This document shows, piece after piece, positions 1 through 6,162 of a DNA stretch of 7,721 nucleotides. Below the pieces are notes generated by a model, which was given only the letters and a program-made list of their open reading frames with translations, did not search any database and was not told the DNA's origin. Location of the stretch: NCBI GenBank assembly GCA_027619145.1, contig JAQCGA010000180.1, positions 1-7,721 of the forward strand. Reading direction: 5' to 3'. Both the position numbers and the translations under genes were made by a program. Source of the stretch: a bacterium (lineage in GTDB: Bacteria > Latescibacterota > UBA2968 > GCA-2709665). Within the stretch, counting starts at the first letter, position 1. Each line of letters opens with the position of its first letter.

Positions 1-39
1 TTTTTAGCGCCGGCCTTTTCTCATAACTTTTCAAATCAC
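1..39. other. Short non-coding stretch after the rhomboid gene
   Basis: These 39 bases follow the rhomboid stop codon in the direction of transcription. I see no clear stem-loop with a T run on the minus strand, although a GC-rich GGCCGGCGC lies between A-rich flanks. A terminator, if there is one, probably lies beyond the window. Confidence 0.3.
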
Positions 40-738
40 TCAAAACTCTCTGTACACCTCTGCCGGTCGAAACCTTCGCACCCGGGTTCGCATCAGCATA
101 TACCCCACAACAAATCCCGCAATATGCGCGTACCAGGCCACCCCTCCCCCGGTTCCTGCTGCCTCTGCCGATGCACTGAAAAGTTGAATGACAAACCACA
201 CACCCAACACCAGCACCGCCGGAATTCGGATCACCTGAATAAAAATAAACAAGAAAACCAGCACGTGTACCCGGGTGCCCGGAAACGCAGCCAGATACGC
301 CCCCAGAATACCCGCAATTGCCCCGCTGGCTCCCACCAACGGCACCGTAGAACCAGGGTCCGAAACCACGTGGGCCAGCGTAGCGACGACACCACAGAAA
401 AGATAAAACAGCAAAAATCGAAAACGACCCAACGCATCTTCCACATTCTTTCCAAAAATCCAGAGATACAACATGTTTCCGCCCAGATGCATCCAGCCGC
501 CATGCATGAACATGGACGTAATCAACGTCAGATACAGCGGAATCGGTGTAGGTGAAATTGCATCGACAGCATGGGTAATCTCAAAAGGAATGACCCCCAG
601 GCGTAGCGTGAAGGCATCAAACCCATTGCTTCCCAGAAAAAATGAATAGAAAAAGACGACAACATTCGCCAGGAGAATCGCCACGGTAACCACTGGCAAA
701 CGACGCGTCGGATTGTCATCTTTAATTGGAAGCAGCAT
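40..738 (-). CDS. Rhomboid family intramembrane serine protease
   Basis: This is a polytopic membrane protease of 232 residues that would cut transmembrane substrates within the lipid bilayer. The signatures are complete: a TM2 motif with H79, H84 and N88 (MHGGWMHLGGN), the nucleophile serine S138 in GASGAIAG, and the catalytic histidine H205 in AHIAGF. The S138/H205 dyad argues for an active protease, not a pseudoprotease. Hydrophobic segments fall near residues 16-35, 66-96, 105-125, 133-153, 155-190 and 200-217, which fits a six- or seven-helix rhomboid core. The short N-terminus MLLPIKDDNP is typical of the common bacterial group that starts with PxxDxNP. The ATG start is backed by AGGAG (745-749, minus strand) six bases upstream. 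The gene lies 61 bases downstream of the M23 peptidase on the same strand, so the two are probably co-transcribed. The substrate cannot be read from the sequence. Confidence 0.95.
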   Translation of the reverse strand: MLLPIKDDNPTRRLPVVTVAILLANVVVFFYSFFLGSNGFDAFTLRLGVIPFEITHAVDAISPTPIPLYLTLITSMFMHGGWMHLGGNMLYLWIFGKNVEDALGRFRFLLFYLFCGVVATLAHVVSDPGSTVPLVGASGAIAGILGAYLAAFPGTRVHVLVFLFIFIQVIRIPAVLVLGVWFVIQLFSASAEAAGTGGGVAWYAHIAGFVVGYMLMRTRVRRFRPAEVYREF

Positions 739-799
739 GCTCGGCTCCTGTGTACATCCGTGACTTTATCCGGCAAACAACCAACGACCTCTGAGCCGG

Positions 800-3142
800 T
801 TACTGCACCATAAACAGGCTGACTTGTTCACTCTGATTGCCGCACAGGTCCCGAACCATTACCTCCAGACGGTGTGATCCTGGCGTCAACGGCGTCTTCA
901 GGCGGGCTACGACCCGATCTCGCTCCGGATCGTATTCGGCAATCAACACGCGATCGTCCAGGGTCATCTGAATATCTTCTTCCCGACCAATGCCCGAACC
1001 CGAATCTCGAACCGTTGCAGCCAGAAGTGGAAGCCGGTCGGAGATGGACTCGGCAGAAACCGGGTACAAATCCGTTACCTCTGGTGGCGTCTGATCCTGC
1101 AATAACGCATATGTAGAAAAATAGCTTACCTGTGCAGCAACCGTCCTCCGGTCTAGATCCAATGTATTCCCCACAAATGCCCACGTGCTGTCTTCTTTTA
1201 ACTCATACACACCCAATTGCTCCGGGCGTTCATAACCTGCCGGATACTGCAACACCAGTTCTGCTTTTTTTCGAAACGGCACATCATGGGGCGTCAGCCG
1301 ATATGCCAGCCCAGCAATAAGGAGGTCTTCCGGCCCTGAAAGCGTTTCCGTATTCACACGCCCGAACAACGTTCTGTACACCCCGCTTGAATCAAAACGT
1401 GCCTCACACATCCCATCAGCCGAGCGTACAGCCCCACCCGAAACCAGCACCCGCTGCTGCTCCAGGTCCAGCACCTTGCGCCCGGCCTCTCCATCTACCC
1501 CTACAGCCGAAATCGCTACCCGAACTTGCCCACTCGTTTCCGGATCGAACCGCACCACCGTCTCGTACGTGTTCAGCGTAAGCTGGCGAACTTCTTTCAC
1601 GGTCTCCGCCATACCCGGCCGTTGCACTGTTACACGCGGTGGCGCATACAGTACGCGATCGCTTGTAATGTGTACCACAGCAAAATCTGGATGATATAGC
1701 GGAGCACAATCCAGCATCGTACTATTGGCCGCCCCAATCTGTGACGCCAGCTTCGCAAACGTCAAAAAAGCCTCCGCACCACTCTCATCTCGCGCCCGTA
1801 CCCGATAAATCTCATCCTGTGTCAACAAAGACAGAGCACCCACCGTTTTTCCCGAACCTGTACGTACCGTCTGCAAACGACGCCACGTATTCCCACCATC
1901 TGCCGAAGCCTCGAACACCACCCGCAACGAGTCCCCATCCAGGTCCACCACCCGTGCGGCAAGCCGCACCGAATCTCCAGCGGCCTCGGCGGTTGCATCC
2001 AAAACCTGAGGCATCGAATGTACCCGAATCATCACCGTAGCTTCTGATCGGTTACCCGCCGCATCTTCGGCCAGAATCTGGATCCGATGCAAACCCAGCG
2101 AAAGAGCGATTCCACGCGTACCCGGTTGAATTCCTGCATACAAAACACCGTCTCCGGACCGGTACGATCCATACAACCGCAACCCATTTCCTGCGGCTCG
2201 AAAGAGGTTGTGGAAAACCCCCGTGCCCTTGCGCCTCAATCCAAAATTCCGATCCAACTCTACCTGGTTCACCCGGCCATATCCAAATTCCGTGTACGTC
2301 GTCTGAAATACCTCCGTACTGTCTACCAGCAACTGCAACCTGCATGGAGCCAGCCGGTTTGTCAGTTGGGACGCGTCGGCCCGATCGTACACCTCAACCG
2401 CAATCCCCACTTTTCCCCAAACAGACACTTCCTCACCGACACCATACACCTTCTTCCCGGCCTGCCACTGCAACCCAATCACCTGAGGATCTAGCCCGCC
2501 TGCAACCTTCGCACCAGCATCCAACGGCAATACAGCCAGCCGCCGAATGGTGGGCGCTATCGTGTCTTCCACCTGAAACCCATTCAGCAAAGCGTTCAAA
2601 GGGCGTTGCGCATCGTCTCGTAGCTCAAAATGCAAATGGGGTACACCAATTCCGGTACTGCCAGAGAACCCCACAGTTTGCCCGCGCTTCACGGGAATCC
2701 GACTGGCCTCTAAGAACAGGTTCACACTGTAGGTCCCTCGTCGTTCCTGTTCTGCCTCAACCAGACCTGCAATTTCGGGCATAAACCCGGAGAGATGGGC
2801 ATATACAGCCGTACGTCCATCTTGTAACTTCACGTACACAACCTTACCATATCCCCAGGGAGAAGTCCGTACCCGCCAAACATACCCATCGTCCACCGCA
2901 AGCACCGGATACCCTTCTTTGCCCCACGTTTTCAAATCCAGACCCGCGTGAAACCGCCCCGGCCGGTACTCGCCAAAGGTGGACGTCAACGCAGGCGCTG
3001 CTTCCATAGGCCATTGATACTGTCCTGCGCCAGTTTTCTCCGATATAAAAACAACGCATAATATCACTAAAAAAACTTTTAGCCCACGAACTCCAGCCTT
3101 TTTCCACTTCTGCGCTGGAGCACCCCAATTCTCAATTTTCAA
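800..3142 (-). CDS. Secreted M23 (LytM-type) metallopeptidase with Ig-like C-terminal domains
   Basis: This is a probable exported zinc endopeptidase or peptidoglycan-remodelling protein of about 780 residues, numbered from the TTG at 3142. A basic N-region (KWKKAGVRGLK) leads into a hydrophobic core (about 22-33) and a possible cleavage site after GAG (about 40), i.e. a Sec signal peptide. The M23 domain spans about 48-185. It has the zinc ligands H65 and D69 (HAGLD) and H171, with catalytic H116 (YAHL) and H169 (PHLHFELR), so it should be active. An insertion (about 123-150) lies between YAHL and the GQTVGFSGSTG strand. The rest (about 190-780) is beta-rich: an Ig-like module ending LAEDAAGN (about 357-364), an FN3-like module (about 376-460), a ZU5-like stretch ending YFSTYALL (about 622-680), and a final Ig-like module (DQTPPEV to RDLCGN, 683-768). 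This layout is familiar from FCB-group proteins. The same frame stays open to a TTG at 3274 (824 residues), but that start lacks signal-peptide logic. Confidence 0.9.
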   Translation of the reverse strand: MKIENWGAPAQKWKKAGVRGLKVFLVILCVVFISEKTGAGQYQWPMEAAPALTSTFGEYRPGRFHAGLDLKTWGKEGYPVLAVDDGYVWRVRTSPWGYGKVVYVKLQDGRTAVYAHLSGFMPEIAGLVEAEQERRGTYSVNLFLEASRIPVKRGQTVGFSGSTGIGVPHLHFELRDDAQRPLNALLNGFQVEDTIAPTIRRLAVLPLDAGAKVAGGLDPQVIGLQWQAGKKVYGVGEEVSVWGKVGIAVEVYDRADASQLTNRLAPCRLQLLVDSTEVFQTTYTEFGYGRVNQVELDRNFGLRRKGTGVFHNLFRAAGNGLRLYGSYRSGDGVLYAGIQPGTRGIALSLGLHRIQILAEDAAGNRSEATVMIRVHSMPQVLDATAEAAGDSVRLAARVVDLDGDSLRVVFEASADGGNTWRRLQTVRTGSGKTVGALSLLTQDEIYRVRARDESGAEAFLTFAKLASQIGAANSTMLDCAPLYHPDFAVVHITSDRVLYAPPRVTVQRPGMAETVKEVRQLTLNTYETVVRFDPETSGQVRVAISAVGVDGEAGRKVLDLEQQRVLVSGGAVRSADGMCEARFDSSGVYRTLFGRVNTETLSGPEDLLIAGLAYRLTPHDVPFRKKAELVLQYPAGYERPEQLGVYELKEDSTWAFVGNTLDLDRRTVAAQVSYFSTYALLQDQTPPEVTDLYPVSAESISDRLPLLAATVRDSGSGIGREEDIQMTLDDRVLIAEYDPERDRVVARLKTPLTPGSHRLEVMVRDLCGNQSEQVSLFMVQ

Positions 3143-3143
3143 T
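3126..3143. repeat. Short AT-rich tandem motif over the M23 start
   Basis: CAATTCTCAATTTTCAAT is two overlapping near-copies of an 11-base unit (on the minus strand ATTGAAAATTG, then ATTGAGAATTG, sharing the middle ATTG). Motifs of this kind are common in non-coding DNA of many bacteria. Here it overlaps the proposed TTG start codon and the first five codons, which adds doubt about where translation of the M23 gene begins. Confidence 0.4.
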
Positions 3144-3147
3144 CTCT

Positions 3148-3152
3148 CTCCT
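3148..3152 (-). promoter_or_regulatory. Ribosome binding site deciding the M23 TTG start
   Basis: On the minus strand AGGAG is followed by five bases and then TTG (3142-3140). A second in-frame TTG at 3157 has its own AGGAG (3171-3167) nine bases upstream. Either start places the hydrophobic signal segment 20-30 residues from the N-terminus. No ATG occurs in frame between the upstream TTG at 3274 and a Met codon located after the signal segment. A GTG at 3223 has no good ribosome binding site. The choice of 3142 over 3157 is an inference. Confidence 0.5.
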
Positions 3153-3304
3153 CTCAACCTTCTGATCTCCTGAGCTCTATAGGACCACCTGTAAACCCAC
3201 GATTTCTCCGCTGCCCGCCTCACAAATCTCTGCTCAGTATAGGTATTTTTCCGCTGCCCGTCAAGCCTGGGCAACCAGCCAGACTTCTGCTACATAAAAA
3301 ACAC

Positions 3305-3331
3305 TTGCCTGTGAACCGAACTTCCTATAAT
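3305..3331 (+). promoter_or_regulatory. Putative sigma-70-type promoter for the ppiD leader
   Basis: The -35 candidate TTGCCT (3305-3310, four of six consensus bases) and a perfect -10 box TATAAT (3326-3331) are separated by 15 bases. That spacing is shorter than the usual 16-18, so the -35 call is weaker than the -10 call. Transcription would start near 3338-3340 and give a 5' leader of about 185 nt before the ppiD start codon. It is the best plus-strand promoter I can see in the gap between the divergent genes. Confidence 0.5.
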
Positions 3332-3338
3332 TTATAGG
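3324..3338. promoter_or_regulatory. 15-base perfect palindrome overlapping the -10 box; possible shared operator
   Basis: CCTATAATTTATAGG is a perfect 7+1+7 inverted repeat. It contains TATAAT on the plus strand and TATAAA (3336-3331) on the minus strand, so it could supply the -10 elements of divergent promoters for the M23-rhomboid and ppiD-kinase-nadE groups. A dimeric regulator could also bind it and block both. The minus-strand -35 match is poor (TTCAGG at 3360-3355). Whether it is an operator or only a symmetric -10 region cannot be told from one copy. Confidence 0.4.
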
Positions 3339-3378
3339 ATTGTTTAGATTTTAGCCTGAAAGATTCGCAATCTACAAC

Positions 3379-3395
3379 TGACCTGAAACAGGTCA
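3379..3395. repeat. 17-base perfect inverted repeat in the ppiD leader
   Basis: TGACCTG-AAA-CAGGTCA is a perfect 7-bp inverted repeat with a three-base centre, about 40 bases downstream of the predicted transcription start. As RNA it would form a small hairpin with an AAA loop. As DNA it has the size and symmetry of a dimeric repressor site. A weaker 5-bp hairpin, AGATT-CGC-AATCT, sits just upstream at 3361-3373. Confidence 0.5.
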
Positions 3396-3424
3396 ATGCC
3401 GGCACCACGCCCGAACGCCATATT

Positions 3425-3495
3425 GCCACTTACCGGAAACCAGCGCCCAGAAATGGCATTTCTTTTGCCATTCTGCCTGGTTCCGTGGCGTTTTT
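3425..3495 (+). terminator. Terminator-like hairpin plus T run in the ppiD 5' leader (attenuator candidate)
   Basis: A long imperfect hairpin can be drawn from base to tip. GCCAC (3425-3429) pairs with GTGGC (3485-3489). GGA(A)ACCAG (3435-3443) pairs with CTGGTTCC (3477-3484) with one bulged A. CAG(A)AATGGCA (3448-3458) pairs with TGCCATTCTG (3466-3475) with one bulged A, closed by a seven-base loop. This gives about 23 base pairs, interrupted by a five-base bulge and a small internal loop. One G then separates it from TTTTT (3491-3495). It lies between the predicted promoter and the ppiD ribosome binding site, and only 27 bases remain before the ATG, too few for another promoter. If it terminates, it must do so conditionally, or ppiD would not be expressed from this side. 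Confidence 0.45.
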
Positions 3496-3522
3496 AGAAA
3501 CTGGACAGGAGGATGCGTTTTA

Positions 3523-5355
3523 ATGCTGAACAACTTACGCAACGTCGCTTTTATTAAAGTCATGATGTGGGTTGTGGCTGGAGCCTTCATTGGCCTCATC
3601 GTCGTAGAATGGGGGGCTGATTACGGCGGAAGGCAGGGAGGCGCACCTGCAGGAGATACGGTAGGCGTGATCAATGGCCAGAAAATCGAACACCGCCAAT
3701 TCGACCAGGAATTGCGTGCAGCCTATCAGCAGGCCAAGGCGCAAAATGAAAATGCCGAGCCCGATCTGAGCCGGCTCATCCGACAGACCTGGGACCAGAT
3801 GATTGCTCGTGTTCTGGTGGAGGAACAGATTGAGAAATACCAGATCACTGTTTCTGACAAGGAAATCGATTTCATCAACCGCAACCAGCCGCTGCCGCAA
3901 ATCCAGAACCTGGAATTCTTCCAGACCGAAGGCAGTTTTGATCCGGTTAAATACGCCCAGTTCCTGGATGACCCCAGCACGTACAGCGACCCACAGCGCA
4001 AACAATTTGTGCTCAATGCCGAAGAGCTGGTTCGGCAAGCAATGCTCACCCAGAAACTCCAGGAAATGGTTGTGGGCGGTGTCAAGATTACGGCCGAGGA
4101 AGTCCGCCAGGCCTACATTGACAAACACGAAAAAGTGCGCGTTGGCTACACCGGCATCCAGGCAGCCTCCATTTCGGACTCCCTGGCATCTGTTCCAGAC
4201 AACGAGATTCAGACCTATTACAATACCAACAAAGACGAGTTCCAGCAAGATGCCGCAATAAGCGCCTCGTTTGTTTCCTATCCCAAAGAACCTTCCGAGA
4301 CAGACCAGACCGATATCAAAGCCGAAATTTACGACCTGGCCGCCCGAATTCACGACGGAGCCAGCTTTGCGGACCTCGCCCGTACCCGTTCCGACGATCC
4401 AGGCAGTGCCACACGAGGCGGCGACCTGGGCTTTTTCCGCAAAGGCCAGATGGTCAAAGCCTTCGAAGATACGGCTTTCAGCCTGGCACCCGGAAAAACG
4501 TCTCAACCTTTCCACACCCGCTTCGGCTGGCACATCCTCAAGGTGGAAGAACGCAAAGGAAAAGGAGATAGCCTTCAGGTGCATGCCCGCCACATCCTCT
4601 TGCGTGTAGCCCCCAGCCGCAACACGCTGGACAGTCTGAGAATGAATGCTGAAACCTTCCTGGACCGGGCCGACGAAAAAGGATTTGACGCCGCAGTTCA
4701 AGAACAAGGACTCACACCCCAGGACACCGGTTTCATCACCGCCGGTTCCTTCTTTCCCCTGCTGGGTAGCCACACGGCGAGTCTGGTAAACTTTTTCCTG
4801 GAATCCTCGCCTGGCGCGCTTTCAACCACCTACGACACAGACCAGGGGTTCCACGTATTCGTCCTCAAAGCCAAACGGGCCGCAGGGCCCCGTCCGCTTG
4901 AAGAGGTGCGCAGCCGCATTCTGTCCAAGCTCCAAATGGAGAAAAAAGTTGCCCTGGCCCAAAACCGCCTGGCACCCGTTCTAAGCGATGTACGGAGTGG
5001 AAAATCTCTGTCAGAAACAGCAAAATCACACGGCCTGGAGTACACAGAAACCGAGCCCTTCTCTCGCACCGATTTCATACCCAATGTGGGTGGCCGCAAC
5101 GCCTTTGTTGGAACCGCCTTCCGCCTCTCGCCAGACCAGATCAGCGATGTGGTTGCAACCGATCGGGGCGCTTACATTTTGCGGCTTTTGGAACGACAGA
5201 GCGCGGATGAAAAGGACCTTCAAGATGAACGAGGCCCGCTGGCGCAGCAACTGATGTCGCAAAAACGAAACGAAGTTCTGACAGCCTGGTTCAATAACCT
5301 GAAAGAAAAAGCAAAGATCGAAGACAACCGGCATCAGTTCTACACCAATTTCTAA
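3523..5355 (+). CDS. ppiD: PpiD/SurA-like membrane-anchored peptidyl-prolyl isomerase (periplasmic chaperone)
   Basis: This 610-residue protein should sit in the inner membrane by one N-terminal helix (about 10-29) with the rest in the periplasm, helping secreted and outer-membrane proteins fold. A SurA_N-like helical chaperone region covers about 45-240 (GVINGQKIEHRQFDQEL is typical). Parvulin domain 1 spans about 246-345 and keeps the core RGGDLGFFRKGQMVKAFEDTAF and FGWHILKV. Domain 2 (about 352-452) begins with VHARHILLRV but lacks that core. A third half-repeat (about 485-560) ends AFRLSPDQIS...GAYILRLLER. Length and anchor match PpiD of E. coli (about 620 residues), though the multi-repeat layout is more like FCB-group homologues. 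The ATG has a strong AGGAGG (3507-3512) ten bases upstream. It is the first gene of a probable three-gene operon. The family is certain; the exact ppiD orthology is less so. Confidence 0.9.
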   Translation: MLNNLRNVAFIKVMMWVVAGAFIGLIVVEWGADYGGRQGGAPAGDTVGVINGQKIEHRQFDQELRAAYQQAKAQNENAEPDLSRLIRQTWDQMIARVLVEEQIEKYQITVSDKEIDFINRNQPLPQIQNLEFFQTEGSFDPVKYAQFLDDPSTYSDPQRKQFVLNAEELVRQAMLTQKLQEMVVGGVKITAEEVRQAYIDKHEKVRVGYTGIQAASISDSLASVPDNEIQTYYNTNKDEFQQDAAISASFVSYPKEPSETDQTDIKAEIYDLAARIHDGASFADLARTRSDDPGSATRGGDLGFFRKGQMVKAFEDTAFSLAPGKTSQPFHTRFGWHILKVEERKGKGDSLQVHARHILLRVAPSRNTLDSLRMNAETFLDRADEKGFDAAVQEQGLTPQDTGFITAGSFFPLLGSHTASLVNFFLESSPGALSTTYDTDQGFHVFVLKAKRAAGPRPLEEVRSRILSKLQMEKKVALAQNRLAPVLSDVRSGKSLSETAKSHGLEYTETEPFSRTDFIPNVGGRNAFVGTAFRLSPDQISDVVATDRGAYILRLLERQSADEKDLQDERGPLAQQLMSQKRNEVLTAWFNNLKEKAKIEDNRHQFYTNF

Positions 5356-5380
5356 TGCCAGAAATTCGGCGCAGCTCGAA

Positions 5381-5402
5381 GTGGGTCTCCCACATTTTGT
5401 GG
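5381..5402 (+). promoter_or_regulatory. Two overlapping small hairpins in the ppiD-kinase spacer
   Basis: GTGGG-TCT-CCCAC (5381-5393) and CCACA-TTT-TGTGG (5390-5402) are each 5-bp inverted repeats with three-base loops. They share CCAC, so only one can form at a time. They lie in the 75-base spacer just before the G-rich ribosome binding site of the next gene. The stems are too short and the T run too poor (TTTT inside the second hairpin) for a confident terminator. Confidence 0.2.
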
Positions 5403-5430
5403 ATGAATCTCCCGGAAAGGGGGGTATCCC

Positions 5431-6141
5431 GTGGCTGTTGTCACCATTTCACGTCAACTTGGAAGCATTGGCGACCTGGTCGCACAAAGAGCATCAGAGC
5501 TTCTCGGGTACGACCTGGTAGATAAAAACCTCATCACCGAGGTTGCCCGCGAAGCCAACGTTCCCGAATCCGAGGTCGAAAAATACGACGAGCAGACGCA
5601 GGGTGCGATCAAGCAATTTATTCACAGCCTGATCACACCTTCCCGGTCGGTTCCTGTACCGCCCGCCATGCTCTGGGGTCTGGAATTCCCGTACGAGGTT
5701 TCTGCAGCTCTTCTTGCCGATGATGCAGCGCTGAATGAAGAAAAACACATCCTCGACCAGAAAGACTACCTCAAGTTTCTCCAGGCCACGGTCCACCGCC
5801 TCTCAAAGCGAGGGAATGTCATCATCGTAGGACGCGGCGGACAGACCATTTTACGCAACGAAGAGCACGTGTTGCACGTGCGCACAGTAGCCTCTCTGGA
5901 CATGCGCATCCGTACCGTCATGGAGCGCCGGAAGATCGCCTCCGAAAAAGACGCCAGAAACATGATTGCCAAAAGCGACAAACGCCGTACGGCCTACCTC
6001 CACGACAACTACGGCATCGACTGGAACGACCCCGACCTATACCATTTCACCATCAATACGGGTCGAACTTCGCTGGAAACTGCGGCGCGGCTCATCGAAC
6101 AGGCCGTTCGCACCTTTCAACCCGCTTCATCCGGCCAATAA
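5431..6141 (+). CDS. Cytidylate kinase-like family protein
   Basis: This is a cytoplasmic P-loop-fold protein of 236 residues resembling the cytidylate-kinase-like family, which is distinct from the essential Cmk. The family's cellular role is not established. The N-terminus VVTISRQLGSIGDLVAQR and YDLVDKNLI (about 27-35) follow the family pattern. NVIIVGRGGQTIL (129-141) and the basic stretch RIRTVMERRKI...DKRRTAYL (159-190) match the lid and nucleotide-binding region. WNDPDLYHFTINTGRTS (198-214) matches the conserved C-terminal part. The nucleotide loop reads GSIGD where relatives usually have GSGG, and there is no classical GK[ST] lysine, so kinase activity is unproven. The start is GTG, with a G-rich ribosome binding site AAGGGGGG (5417-5424) six bases upstream. 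It lies 75 bases after ppiD and 21 before nadE, and is probably co-transcribed with both. Confidence 0.85.
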   Translation: MAVVTISRQLGSIGDLVAQRASELLGYDLVDKNLITEVAREANVPESEVEKYDEQTQGAIKQFIHSLITPSRSVPVPPAMLWGLEFPYEVSAALLADDAALNEEKHILDQKDYLKFLQATVHRLSKRGNVIIVGRGGQTILRNEEHVLHVRTVASLDMRIRTVMERRKIASEKDARNMIAKSDKRRTAYLHDNYGIDWNDPDLYHFTINTGRTSLETAARLIEQAVRTFQPASSGQ

Positions 6142-6162
6142 TACGCCGCCCACAACCTGCCC

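Noticed and set aside
1..39. Rho-independent terminator after the rhomboid gene
   Set aside because: The GC-rich patch does not form a stem of useful length with a following T run on the minus strand.
124..555. Plus-strand open frame of 143 codons opposite the rhomboid gene
   Set aside because: It is rich in His, Gln, Arg and Asn as expected for the antisense of a hydrophobic membrane protein; the rhomboid gene explains the stretch.
3143..3274. The 44 extra in-frame codons upstream of the proposed M23 start
   Set aside because: They would put a charged, Arg-rich extension before a Sec signal peptide and begin at a TTG without a clear ribosome binding site; more likely untranslated leader.
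3275..3522. A known riboswitch class in the ppiD leader
   Set aside because: I could not match any conserved core of the common riboswitches; only generic hairpins are visible, so only a structured leader is claimed.
3535..4773. Long minus-strand open frame (412 codons) opposite ppiD
   Set aside because: It is antisense to a clearly recognised SurA/PpiD-like gene, shows no domain, and its composition is what codon bias on the opposite strand would produce.
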